This document shows, in pieces, positions 1 to 10,030 of a DNA stretch of 30,578 nucleotides. Location of the stretch: the NCBI GenBank assembly GCA_000310025.1, contig FN648716.1, forward strand, positions 13,798-44,375, given 5' to 3'. Below the pieces are notes generated by a model, which made no database searches, was not told the DNA's origin, and saw nothing but the letters and a program-made list of their open reading frames with translations. Source of the stretch: Ectocarpus siliculosus. Lineage: Eukaryota > Sar > Phaeophyceae > Ectocarpales > Ectocarpaceae. The translations under genes were made by a program, and so were the position numbers. The first letter of the stretch is position 1. The number at the start of each line of letters is the position of its first letter.

Positions 1-595
1 CAGCTGGAAGGACCTGAGAGGTTAAGGGCAGATAAGATACTGAAGAACTGCATATGAGAGGCTCGAAGGGAGACCAAGGGAGGAAAGGAGCGGTGATGGT
101 CAGGGAGAGGGGGAGGGCGAATGGAGCGGCGGAATTAATGCTGGAACTATTCGGGATTTATGGAAGTGAAGGATTGACTGCAACGGCACCATTCATGGTA
201 CATAGAAGGAAAGGAAAGTGGCAGGTATGGCAGAGAGGGAAGGCGACAGAACAAATGAGGAAGGGGATACGAGCGGTGTCAAAGATGTGGTCGTAGGAAG
301 GGAAAGGGGCAGGGGCGAAGCTAAAACCGGAAGAGCGACGAGGCTGGCCGCGAAAGGGGTACCGGAGGCTGTGATAAAGAAGGAAGGGAGGTGGTCGAAC
401 GAACGCATTCATGGCATACGTGAGGGCGAATATGCAAGACCCAGCATGGGTGTCGGCGGTGTTGGAAGAAGGGGAAGGTGTACTTGAGAGACACCCGGGG
501 CAAGGGACGGAATGGGGAAGAAATCGGGAAGAGGGATCCAGAAGTAAGAACAAGAGTCCAGAAGTAAGAAGAACAAGACTTCGTGATGGGGAGGG
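1..595. other. No recognisable gene; purine-biased sequence
   Basis: The plus strand is rich in G and A, so the minus strand stays open in several frames. These frames have no recognisable domain, and I regard them as composition-driven. Nothing else is supported here. Confidence 0.5.
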
Positions 596-784
596 TTGTG
601 TCCAAGCTACAGTGTAGGCGACCAGCGGAATGTGGTCAGCCTGGTTCTTCTTACTTAAGGAAGCGTGTGGATTTCTTAGAAGGCTTAAGGGCCGGGAGGG
701 AGGGAGAGAGTTCCACCTCCAAGACCCGGCCTTTGCGCGGTGACACAATAATAATAAAGTGGCATTTTTCGGGCAGTGAGAGAC
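596..784. repeat. Direct repeat R1, copy 1
   Basis: This ~189 bp block starts at TTGTGTCCAAGCT and ends at GTGAGAGAC. It recurs in the same orientation at 1643-1824. The copies are near-identical over the central part and differ by small indels near the start and by scattered substitutions in the AATAATAA stretch. The two copies bracket a purine tract and a minisatellite. I see neither TG..CA ends nor an adjacent primer-binding site, so calling it an LTR is not justified. Confidence 0.85.
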
Positions 785-1102
785 CAGAGTGGAAGGTTGT
801 GTTGTACAACCTGGTGTTTTGTCAGAACGGTTAGAAAGATCAAAGGGGGCACCGTAGGTAAGAGATAATTGATAGGTAGGCATGTATAACGGAAAGAAAA
901 GAAAAAAGAAAGAGATGCACCTTGCTCACAACAGAAGAAACATCTGAACGAAAGCGCAAGACAACAAGCAAACAAGAGGAGGAGTAGAAGAGAGACAGAG
1001 GAGGAAGGAGAAGGAAGCGAGTGTACGGAAGGGAGGAGGCAGACAGAGAAAGAGAGCAAGAGCATCGTAGTTTCGTTTTCTTTTTTTTTTGTGAAGCCGA
1101 GT
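785..1102 (+). repeat. Low-complexity purine tract
   Basis: About 880-1060 of the plus strand is almost entirely purine: 53 of the 60 bases at 961-1020 are A or G. A run of T follows near 1081-1090. This is a classical polypurine/polypyrimidine tract. The minus-strand frames across it are Ser/Leu-rich translations of the pyrimidine strand, and I do not consider them genes. Confidence 0.6.
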
Positions 1103-1642
1103 TAAGCGTGTCTCGGGCGGAAGCTAGACATGGGTAGCGTGTTCTAGGCTGAAGCAGGGCATGGGAAGGCAAATGATGGTGTACAAATAGGGTCAAGGTA
1201 AGCGTGTCTCTGGCTGCTGAGCAGCAGGGCACGGAAAGGCCGGTTAAGCCGAGGTAAGCATGTTGTTGGCGAGAGCGAGACATGGAAAGACCAGAAGGTT
1301 GAGGAAGCATGTTCTAGGCTTGAGCAGGGCATGGAAAGGTTACATAATGAGAAACGTAGGTCAAGGTACGAGTGTTTCTGGCATAAGAGCAGGGCATGGA
1401 ACGACCGGTTTAAGCCGAGGTAAGCATGTTGATGGCGAGAGCGAGACATGGAAATACCAGAAGGTCGTGGTAAACATGTTCTAGGCTTGAGCAGGGCATG
1501 GAAAGGCTGAATAATGCGAGGAGTGTGGTCAAGGTAAGCGTGTCTCTGGCCAAAGGGCGGGACATGGAACGACCGGTATGCTGAGGTAAGCGTGCTCGGG
1601 CGAAAGCGAAGGCTTGAGCAGAGCACGGAAAGGCATGGAGTT
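1103..1642. repeat. Minisatellite with ~168 bp higher-order unit
   Basis: Degenerate units of about 56 bp carry the recurring words AAGCGTGT or AAGCATGT, GAGCAGGGCATGGAA and AGACATGGAA. Every third unit is most alike: GTTCTAGGCT occurs at 1141, 1311 and 1478, giving a higher-order period near 168 bp. The array lies between the two R1 copies. The reverse strand stays open as a repetitive frame at 1144-2052, which reflects the repeat and is not evidence of a protein. Confidence 0.8.
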
Positions 1643-1824
1643 TTGTGTCCAAGCTGGGCGACCAGCGGAATGTGGTCAGCCTGGTTCTTCTTACTTAAGG
1701 AAGCGTGTGGATTTCTTAGAAGGCTTAAGGGCCGGGAGGGAGGGAGAGAGTTCCACCTCCAAGACCCGGCCTTTGCGCGGCGACATAACAATAATAAAAT
1801 GGCCTTTTTCGGGAAGTGAGAGAC
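1643..1824. repeat. Direct repeat R1, copy 2
   Basis: Second copy of the ~185 bp block at 596-784, in the same orientation. It has a shorter junction after TGTCCAAGCT and a few substitutions near its end, for example ATAACAATAATAAAATGG against ACAATAATAATAAAGTGG in copy 1. Confidence 0.85.
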
Positions 1825-2553
1825 AAAACTGCCCTTTACATGCGGTTGTTTCTTTCCGTTTTGATGCACATGCACGAAGAAACAAAATATGAAGTTTTTC
1901 CGCTGTGCGGACGCCAACACGCATATCTGGGCATCTGGAAGAAGCACACATACATGCGGCATCCCACCGTCGAGGAGCACGACCAGCAGCAGCGTAGACA
2001 TAGGATTGTGACACGACAGGTGGAAAATATGAAAATGTTGCGTCAGGCTCACAACTTGCCCGCCACATTCGTCTCAAGCCTTCCGAGTTTCCCGCCCAAG
2101 TGAAAGCAAGCAGTCCAGCATGAACCAAAAGCAACAAAAAGGCGTTGATGGTCATGGGACGTCATGACTTTGATGAGAGAAGCCAAGAGGCTGCTGCAGC
2201 CCCTGCAGCAGCAACAACAGCATGCAGGGCACGGCTGGCTTTCTTTTCGAAGATACTCAGTAGCGCGGAAGTGGTACGAAATCTGAACCGATCCCGCGGG
2301 GAACCATCCTGATAACGCAGCAGCAGCAGTAGTAGACTCTCACGCCCTCGACGGATTTGTCGATGATGGTAGGTGTGATCTGGACTTGGCACTTGGGAAG
2401 GTGTGTTATTTGTGTGATCATCGGTCTGCTCTTTTTGAAGCAGTTGGTTGGGCCCACTCAACATCAATCAATACCCGCCAGGTTACACATGGCGCAATAC
2501 AGTATTCCCACGGTTCACAGGTCGTATAGGCCCGGCCCCTCCTGAATTTCATA
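1825..2553. other. No recognisable gene
   Basis: Short frames occur on both strands, but none has a recognisable domain or convincing splice sites. CAG/CTG-rich clusters are present around 2190-2225 and 2318-2335. Confidence 0.4.
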
Positions 2554-2570
2554 GCTGGTCTCAGACCAGC
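2554..2570. repeat. 17 bp near-perfect palindrome
   Basis: GCTGGTCT, a single C, then AGACCAGC. The arms are perfectly complementary over 8 bp with a one-base centre. It could form a cruciform or be a dimeric protein site. Nothing nearby indicates a role. Confidence 0.6.
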
Positions 2571-2599
2571 GTCTCAGCGGCGATACCTTTGTTGGTGTT

Positions 2600-2835
2600 G
2601 TTCTTGCGTCTCTGTCGGTGTTTATTGTCCTGGTTTGAATCGCCCGCGCGCGCTATCTCCGCTTTTGTGCACGCATTCCGCGTAGAAACCCCGGGGTTGG
2701 GGAGCAAAATCTCGTACGAATACAGGCTACATATGCCGGTGAAGTAGGGCCATCGGCTCTCGGAGCACGACGAAACCGGTGTGGAGAAGAGCGCGCTATT
2801 TCCTTCTTGATCAGAAGCGAGCAGATCATCAATCG
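2600..2835 (-). repeat. Dispersed repeat copy, inverted relative to 8860-9030
   Basis: The minus strand of about 2690-2835 aligns with the plus strand of about 8860-8990. Shared words include GATCTGCT, GGGCGCTCTTC or GCGCGCTCTTC, CCACACCGGTT, TCGTGCTCCGA and TTCACCGGCAT. In one frame both copies stay open and translate to similar peptides (ALF-TPV-SCS-SRWP-FTGIC pattern), so the family may derive from a coding element. The match fades towards 2600. No known domain was recognised. Confidence 0.6.
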
Positions 2836-2984
2836 GTGCCCTATAGGTCTCGTTCTGGTCCCAAAGGTGTGCTAAATAGGCTTCCCGGAAACCAAAAAAA
2901 TCGCTCGCTTCGCTCACTCCGCGGCTCATTACAATACAGTAATTTGGACGGTAACTGCCCACCACGGGGTGCCCTACATTCTTT

Positions 2985-3400
2985 GTCAATTCCATGGAAC
3001 CTCATGGAATATTCCATGGAATGCCATGGACCTCCATGGACCTCCAGGGAATGCCATAGAATATACCGTGGAGTTCCATGGACCTCCATGGACGTCCACA
3101 GAATATTCCATGGAGTTCCCCGGAGTTCCATGGATTTCCACGGAGGTCCATGGTGTTCCACGGATTCCGTGGAACTCAGTAGCATTCCATGGCACTCTAT
3201 GGGGCTCCATGAACTCTCCGTGGAGTTCCGTGGCGGTGGAGTCTACGGAATATTCCGTAGAATTTGCCACGGAACTTGCCGTGGAATTTGCCAAAGAATG
3301 TTCTGTGGCGTGTCATGGCTTGCCATGCTTTCCATGGAATACCATGGAACTCCATGAAACCTTCGTGGTATTCCATGGAATTCCATAGAATTTCCGTGGA
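2985..3400. repeat. 10-bp-periodic array of CCATGG palindromes
   Basis: A ~400 bp array built from N3-4 plus the palindrome CCATGG and variants (CCACGG, CCGTGG, CCAGGG). I count about 13 exact CCATGG sites. From 3012 to about 3170 the start-to-start spacing is nearly always 10 bp, with occasional 12 and 9. Because the core is palindromic, the array looks alike on both strands and leaves several frames open in both directions. Those frames (rich in W, H, P, G, S, M) are artefacts of the repeat. Confidence 0.85.
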
Positions 3401-3832
3401 GGTAAAAAAAAATACAACATGCATAAAAAACATGTCGAAAACCAGGAAAAAAAGGGGAAAAAGGCAGTGCGGAAGAGGGACTTGGACCGGAATTTGTTTG
3501 AGTGCTCAAAATCTACATTCGACCACATGGGCTACATGTCGCCGAACAGTTGTTGCAAAATTCATAATATTCATTTGCCTTTACATATGTAGCGCTTATT
3601 GTTATTTCCTCTTGTAATCGTTTCGAAAAATGCTCAGTTACTCCCTTGAATTATCACCATATTGCGCCCAAGCCAAAGTTGTAAGGCGAAAAATCTGATG
3701 ATTTTTTGTGTTTGTTGTTTCCACGGTTCTGATTATTTTTGTGGTTCTCCCTCGCTTGCTTCGCTCGTCTCCACTCGGTCAAAAGACCACCAAATCGATT
3801 TCAAGTGTTGTTTTAAGCCACTTGAATTTTCG
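3401..3832. other. No recognisable gene
   Basis: AT-richer sequence after the CCATGG array. A GCTTGCTTCGCTCGTCTCC stretch near 3755 resembles CGCTCGCTTCGCTCACTCC near 2901. No gene is supported. Confidence 0.4.
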
Positions 3833-4030
3833 ATGCCGCCACCAAAGCGCAACAAAGACACTATCTACTGCCAAAATATGAAAAGTCAGAAACGCCTCAG
3901 ACACCGACCGATAGGGTCACTAGAGCGCGGCAAGAAGGTCAACATAGTTATCAACCTTCCCACCAAAAACGAAGTTCCGATCGTGAACATCGAAGCCATG
4001 GTTAGAACCAGGTGGAATCACCTCAAATAG
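3833..4030 (+). CDS. Possible small basic protein or exon, unrecognised
   Basis: An open frame of 65 codons begins at an ATG at 3833 and ends at TAG. The frame also extends upstream to 3662, but the downstream part reads more like protein: a Pro/Lys/Arg-rich start (MPPPKRNKD), then KKVNIVINLPTKNEVPIVNIEAM. I recognise no family, see no clear splice sites, and a chance frame of this length is not rare. Treat it as a weak candidate. Confidence 0.12.
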   Translation: MPPPKRNKDTIYCQNMKSQKRLRHRPIGSLERGKKVNIVINLPTKNEVPIVNIEAMVRTRWNHLK

Positions 4031-4632
4031 AACGCCACGCCTTTTTTATCTGCAACCAACAATAGGCTTGTCCATAACTAGAACTCTACCTTTGTGACGA
4101 AGGCACTGAAATAAAAGCTAGGAATATACCCAATGTGATGACAAGATGATACATGAAAGCCCTCTTGGTGACTAGAAAAGTACAAGCGCTAGCAATCATA
4201 CAGAAAGGCCAAAGACACGTATGTACCAAGTAGCACCTGATGCTGAAACATCCCCCGCCCAGCCTCGGCCACTCTCGAGAAACCCAGGGGAAATGGTGTA
4301 AAGCTCTTTCCCCTCCCCGCCTTTTCAAACTTGGTGTACCCTTACTTTACCCAAGTGTCAAAACAAAGACGAAGAAATGCCAGGCTCTACATTCCCCTCC
4401 ACTTTCTAAAGCACAAGTGCCACTAGCAGACTACTCTATAAATTCACAGTCAGCAAATTACGAATCCTCTGCCCCCCGCCCCGTCAGAGTTCTCAAACAA
4501 ACATCTCCCTTCACCTCTGACCCGTGTTTTGATCAGCCTTGGGTTTATTTCCAGTGAGCACGAGCGAATCATATGCACCTGACACATTCAAGAATAGTAT
4601 GCTACAAACTCCCGGACAAGCTATTCCTTTGG
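4031..4632. other. No recognisable gene
   Basis: Short frames only, without domain, splice or repeat signals that I can support. Confidence 0.4.
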
Positions 4633-5210
4633 GTTGTCGGTACAGCCAATACCGTCACCATTTTCTTTCTTGAACTGCATTGTTTTCCTTCACTCAACAT
4701 AGGAAATGTCACCGATGACCCCTTGTTTTCACGCCCAACATATATATACATGTATATACGTATGTTTCCCGTTCGGTATTGGCCCTGTGGAGCTCAAACG
4801 CCATCGGCACGTCTCCAAGCATGGAATCCGCTTTGAGTCACTTGTGCGCCCCCCCCACACATTCAAAGCACGCAATGTACACCGAACGACTGCAACAACA
4901 TCGAGCGACACTTCTTGGGTCATCTGTGCTGTCCAACAAAAAAAACGCCAGCAACACACACCTTGTAACATATATCCGCCACGCACACAAAACATCATTC
5001 GTCATAATCAATTACATAGGGCCAACCACGTAGACGGAAATATTTTCCACACACAAAACATGAAACCAATGGACAGTGCCTTCATGCCCACAACACCAAC
5101 GTCAATATCCTGCCTTCCGAACACATCACCCCGAAGCCAAAAGACTGGAACAGCGTACCAAGCAAACATCAACTCCCTCGGGTAGTCAGTGTGGGTATTA
5201 CCTCTGGCGT
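4633..5210. repeat. Diverged tandem duplication, unit 1
   Basis: Paired landmarks recur in the same order about 620-690 bp downstream: GTTGTCGGT..CCAATACCGTCAC (4633 and 5251), TTCACGCCCAAC (~4729 and ~5367), CTCCAAGCATGG (4815 and 5442), GGGTCATCTG (~4917 and ~5581), and ACACATCACCCC..AAAGACTGGAACAGC (~5122, against ~5808). The growing offset shows indels accumulating. No coding frame is preserved between the units, so it looks like an old noncoding segmental duplication. Confidence 0.65.
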
Positions 5211-5250
5211 GTGTTCATGCATCGAACACCCGGACACAGTTTTCCTCAAA

Positions 5251-5860
5251 GTTGTCGGTGTACCCAATACCGTCACAAGTTTTCGTTGTTCTTGAACTGC
5301 ATTCCGTATCTCTACTCGACGCAACAATTGCTACAAACCAACACATAATATTGACCTCTGTTTTTTCACGCCCAACGTAGACAATATATATTGTATCCCA
5401 CATTTTATTTACCCTGTGGGGTTCGTTCGCCATTCGCACGCCTCCAAGCATGGCTTTCCCTTTGTTTCAGTTGTATCTCATTGCCACTTGCCTCAAGTAA
5501 GCGGGATGGCAAGCTGTACCCTCATTGACGGCACAAAATGTGCACCCGAGGAATGCATCAACATCGAGACAGACCTCTCCCGGGTCATCTGCGCAGTGTA
5601 GCCAATAACCGCCGCTGTAACGCCTTGTACTATGTATCCATCAAGCACTCAAACAACAATCATTACCCAAACATCCACTTCATGATGAACTACATAAGGC
5701 TACCCACGTTGTAGAATATGTGTCGAGCACCCAAAGCACAAAACCAGTGCACACAGCCTGATCATGCACCCAACATCAAAGGTAAAAATCCCACCACCTT
5801 CCCAACACATTAACCCCAAACCGAAAGACTGCAACAGCTTCCCTCGCAGAATACTTCACA
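5251..5860. repeat. Diverged tandem duplication, unit 2
   Basis: Second unit of the duplication that starts at 4633, with the same landmarks in the same order. TA-rich stretches (TATATATACATGTATATACG in unit 1, ACAATATATATTGTATCC in unit 2) sit at the equivalent place in both units and differ in length. Confidence 0.65.
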
Positions 5861-7063
5861 TTCCATGGGTGGTCAATATGACCATGAGATGGTATGCACT
5901 TTACTGGAGATCCCCCTTTTAAAGGGCGGCATCCGGAGTCTAGATCAACCTGGGTTACCGACCCTGTGTGGCAAACAATCACCTTTCAACGGGGCCGGAG
6001 GCAGCAAGAAAAGAAGCACGTAAAAACTAAGTCAAGTAGTTCCAACCAGTAGGAAAACGGTGGCCGACAACACAAGACCGCCTCGAGACATGAAAGCAAC
6101 ATGCACGTTGCCAATGGGAATGAAACATAAACCGAACAAGCCAAGAGAAAAGCAAGGAAGTTCATTCAACGCACCACTAACCAGTTGAACAGGAAGCAAC
6201 TAACTCGCACAAGGAAAGACACGAACCCCCGAAGGAGTTCATGCCATCTTCGGGGTACGTCGTGCTTCGGTAAGCGTGGTCGCGTCAGGAAGGTTGCGTT
6301 CGCGGTAGACTTTCAGCTCATTCAACCACCTGGTTGTATCCGACAACATTTGAACGTGCACGGCAAGCGTGGACGAGAAGGTCCCAAGTTTGTTGTTTTG
6401 TTCCTCCTACTTGTCAAAACGATTGTACTGGAACACGGGCCTATCGGTGAGGTTTAGGCCCCTTTGGGAGTAGCACCCTGCAACAAAATTGTCAACACAC
6501 CAGACAATAAGTTGCACCGGGCTTCACACAAATCCCGCTCGTGCCCCCCCACCCCCCTTCCGTCCTACAGTACTCGTGTAGGGTGGGGAGCCTGAGGTTG
6601 CAGGGGAACGGCGTAATTTTATACGAAGCGTATTTCCCGCACTCGGTAATACGTATCCACAGTCGCGAATATCGAGAGCGCACTGGGGCTTCACAATGTA
6701 CACGTTTTATTGTGATGCGGGCGAGGGGTAAAGCTGGCAAGACACGCACGGACATTCCGTAAGCACTGCCCTTTGCACAGTGGTTATGAGGGTCGACTGA
6801 GTACGAGCCCCGGCAAACGGCCCTTAGTTGTGATTTATTTGTATTGCCGACATTTCGTGGTACACGTGTCCACCAGACACTCACCTCATGCTCGATATGA
6901 GGTGCATCACAGCCCAAAAGAAACAACGGCCCCGGCGAGTTTCGGCCCCTCTACCGCTGTGTTTAACCCAGCCCCGGGCTGTGTGTATTTTATTGAAACA
7001 CTCGATCTCCCCCACGGGTCAATGACAGAGGTAACTGCGGTAAGCGTGCGTTGTTTACGTTAC
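5861..7063. other. No recognisable gene
   Basis: Frames of 70-160 codons exist on both strands, for example at 6492-6926 minus and 6773-7252 plus. They have no family resemblance that I can see and cover each other in antisense, so I do not annotate them as genes. Confidence 0.4.
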
Positions 7064-7242
7064 CCCGGAGCACCCTTTGTGGGGGTTGGTGTTAGCCAGG
7101 GAGATACGACCAAGACCACGCAGTCTCAAGGCCTTCATACGCTCGCGTGTATCCGCGACTTCGATGAGCGTGCCTATGGTGGGATTGCGATTCGCTCCCA
7201 TGGCTTCGATGCAGACATCACACTGGTCAAATTTCGGGTCCG
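7064..7242 (-). CDS. Candidate internal exon, unrecognised
   Basis: On the minus strand a frame free of stops runs between a possible acceptor (..TATTATCTGCAG, ending at 7243) and a possible donor (GTAACG, starting at 7063). The ~59-residue translation is protein-like, with a CxxC pair (CDVC) and an R/L/E-rich stretch (IGTLIEVADTRERMKALRL). I do not recognise the family. The overlapping plus-strand frame to 7252 is an alternative reading. No partner exons were located. Confidence 0.15.
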
Positions 7243-7591
7243 CTGCAGATAATAGACGTGTGTTCGGGCACGAAGTGCAGGGGGATATCTTTCACCGATA
7301 TAATAACGTTATGCTTAGGTTCGGGTTTAACCTTTTAATACACAAGCTAGCGCCGTGACCCCTCGCCGGGGGGGTTGGGTGAGGGTTACCCGCCCCCGTC
7401 TATGCTCCTGTTCTGTAACGCAGCGTACGACAGACTGCTTCAACATAAGAAGCAAAGGGGCCCTTTGAGGAGGGGGAGGGGGGTCCCTACAATGTGTTGC
7501 ACTGCTGCTGGAAAGTACTAAGCAGTGGTGAACGACATTTCGAAAAAAGTGTGTGTACATGGACGTAATGAAATAGTGGTACAACAGGACA

Positions 7592-7640
<49 letters not shown>

Positions 7641-7650
7641 GTCTCTGTGT
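7592..7650. repeat. CT microsatellite
   Basis: A (CT)n tract with one CCC interruption near 7600 runs to about 7636 and continues as GTCTGTCTCTGTGTGT. The minus-strand (RE)n frames across it are translations of the microsatellite. Confidence 0.95.
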
Positions 7651-8859
7651 GTCCGTGCACGCTGTCTCTCTTGCGTGCGGTAAGCTTTGTAGGATGCACG
7701 AAACCCTGCCTATCTGCGTATACCACAATATCAGGCGGGGGGGTAGTACACCTCGGTGTATAAATTTTACTTCGTCTTACCCTGGGCAGGTTTGCGTCGA
7801 ATGTCAAAGATTCCAACGTGGTGCAAACCAGTCATGCTTAACGTAGTCACCAGGTACACGACTCATAACCACACGACAAGGGACTTTGATTTGCCTAGGT
7901 TGCATGTAAAAACAAGGTTTTCAGCAAGTCTCCAGAAACATCTACACTTGAAGTGACTACGTTCACGGGGCGGGTCGGTCGAGATTGCCCGCTATCAACA
8001 TGCGCGGTAAGATCAACGCTCGGCGGGGAGGTGGGGGTAGCGGGGAATTCCAAACGATGAAAACAAATAGGGAATTCTCACACGGCGGGGCAGGTGGGGT
8101 CGGCGGCGTAGTTACTGGTTCCGCGGCTGCCTCAGCCGGGACTGGTGGTACCGGTGGCAGGAACGTAGAAGCCGTGGGCTCAACCGCATGGGTATGTCCA
8201 TCTGGCAACGGGAGACATGACGAAGAGCGGGGATATAGAAGTAGATTTATCATCCGCTGATTTTCCATAGGCGTTTGAGCAATAGTCGGCCCCGCGGGGG
8301 TGATATAGATTTTTGGCGACCCCCGAACCCTCGCCTCAGGTCGGGAAACTATTTCTAATGTTATTAATTACCAAGAACCATTTACCTTTGGTCGGCATGA
8401 CACGAAAAGTGGTTGGAACGACAAATCAGCATAAATAAGCATTATGAATTCCTTCCATTGGCACCACACTGGCAAAGGTCACTCTAATGAATGAGGGTCG
8501 GAAGTATCGAAAGAACAACCCAGCGTTGTCGCAGTGCTCGCGAAATAGAGTTGGACTGCATACAACCATAATGGACGACACAACCACCACCTACCCTACT
8601 TCAGGGGGGCAGGATAGAACACGCGCAAGGGTTACGAATCGATGTGTAATGGTCCCCAATGAAAATATTCTTGCTTCAAACCGCGGGGTTTTACAGCTGG
8701 TTGTTGCAATGAGCCGCGGAGCGCGAAGCGCGACAGTTCTTTTACCTCCGTCCAGGAGGGAAAAAACAAGCTCTATCTACCAGGGGCCCACGTTTCTTTA
8801 AGCGACCGCCAAATTTAGCTCCTTTTCATCTAGAACGAGCTCAATAGAGCACGGATTCA
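7651..8859. other. No recognisable gene
   Basis: This includes a G-rich stretch at 8010-8160 that gives Gly/Ala-rich frames on plus and Pro-rich frames on minus. The pattern follows base composition. No gene is supported. Confidence 0.4.
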
Positions 8860-9030
8860 CGATCTGCTGGCTTGTGAAGAAGAAGAAAAATAGGGCGCTC
8901 TTCACCACACCGGTTAGGTCGTGCTCCGATAGCAGATGGCCGTGTTTCACCGGCATTTGTAGGAGATACTCACCCCGACCCCCGGGGCGTTGTAGAGGAG
9001 GAAATGCAAGCCAAAGCAAACGTATATCTC
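8860..9030 (+). repeat. Dispersed repeat copy, partner of 2600-2835
   Basis: Plus-strand copy of the element found in inverted orientation at 2600-2835. It shares GATCTGCT, GGGCGCTCTTC, CCACACCGGTTAGGTCGTGC and TTTCACCGGCAT. The copies are clearly diverged, roughly four bases in five agreeing by eye. Confidence 0.6.
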
Positions 9031-9109
9031 CCACAGACACACGCAGTGTCGCAGTTGGAACAGCAGGGGGAGCACTCCTAAACGCAACGCCGCTGGGAGG
9101 GGCAAGACA

Positions 9110-10030
9110 GCTCTGCCGGGCGAAGAGAGCCATACACACAGCTCGTGGCAGATGCCGTTGTCATTGCTGTTGATTCGGTGTGTGGGGAGTGGTCGTCGTA
9201 AAACCAACCTATTGTACCTGCACCGGGGGCGAAATAGCTACGTACTAAACTGATCCGAGCGTGTTTCTTTCAGGCTGTCCCAGACGCTCGCGCTCCCGAT
9301 TTCTGAACGTCCTACATCCTTTTTGTCTTTATCAATACCCCACAAGACGGAGCATTGACACAGCTCGTGGCGGATATCTTTGTTGTTGCTGCTGCTTTGG
9401 TGTGTGGGGGGGGGTCACCTGGAAACAAACCAGTTCCACGGGGAAAAGAGGCCTTGTTTTATTGGCCGCGGGTGCTATATTTCTCATGCATGCATCTTGC
9501 CAACTCTCGCCACCTCAGCTTCAGTGGGTCCTATGGCCCCGTTTCCTCTATCGCCCGCCACACAAGACGTTGCATAGACACAGCTCGCGGGAAATAGCTT
9601 TGCAATTGCTGTTGCGTCACTCTGTAAAGAGAAACCTTCGAAAACCCAAATCGGTGGGGGAACGCATGCATATTTATGACACCGTAGGTGACACAAGATA
9701 CCACACCCCCTGTACCGATTATTAAAGCTCGAGTGCTCCACGACGAAGAGGATACGTAAGCCCACCGAGGCGATGTCGGAAAGCTCTCGACGGGATGGTC
9801 CCCGCATGACCACAATCGGCACCGCCACTCTTTGTGGTGTGGACCAACCGAGATTTGACATTGGTCCAGGGGGTGTAGTATTTTATGCCACCCTCGGTAC
9901 TGCCAAATGCGTACGCCGACGGCCGTTCGTTATAGGAACATTTCTTGTTATTGGATGACTCTGATGACTCAAAATTCTTTATGATTGACTGCACCCGCCA
10001 CAAAAGCATCGCAGACACAGACTACTGCAA
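9110..10030. repeat. Degenerate ~220 bp tandem repeat
   Basis: A recurring block reads CCACAAGACG-GCAT-GACACAGCTCG(T/C)GG followed by a TTGTTGCTGCTG-like stretch and GGTGTGTGGGG. Recognisable occurrences lie near 9135-9190, 9345-9415, 9555-9615 and, more weakly, 9995-10030. Unit spacing is roughly 220 bp. No coding frame is conserved across units. Confidence 0.5.

Noticed and set aside
158-883. 241-codon minus-strand open frame
   Set aside because: It lies opposite a strongly purine-rich strand and repeat R1. Pyrimidine-rich strands rarely show stop codons, so the length is not informative.
1144-2052. 302-codon minus-strand open frame
   Set aside because: It runs through the R1 repeat and the minisatellite. 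Its periodic peptide mirrors the DNA repeat, and no domain is present.
2779-3509. Overlapping Trp/His/Met-rich frames on both strands
   Set aside because: They are translations of the palindromic CCATGG array in several frames at once.
7985-8268. Gly-rich (plus) and Pro-rich (minus) frames
   Set aside because: Composition-driven complementary frames in a G-rich stretch, with no motif.
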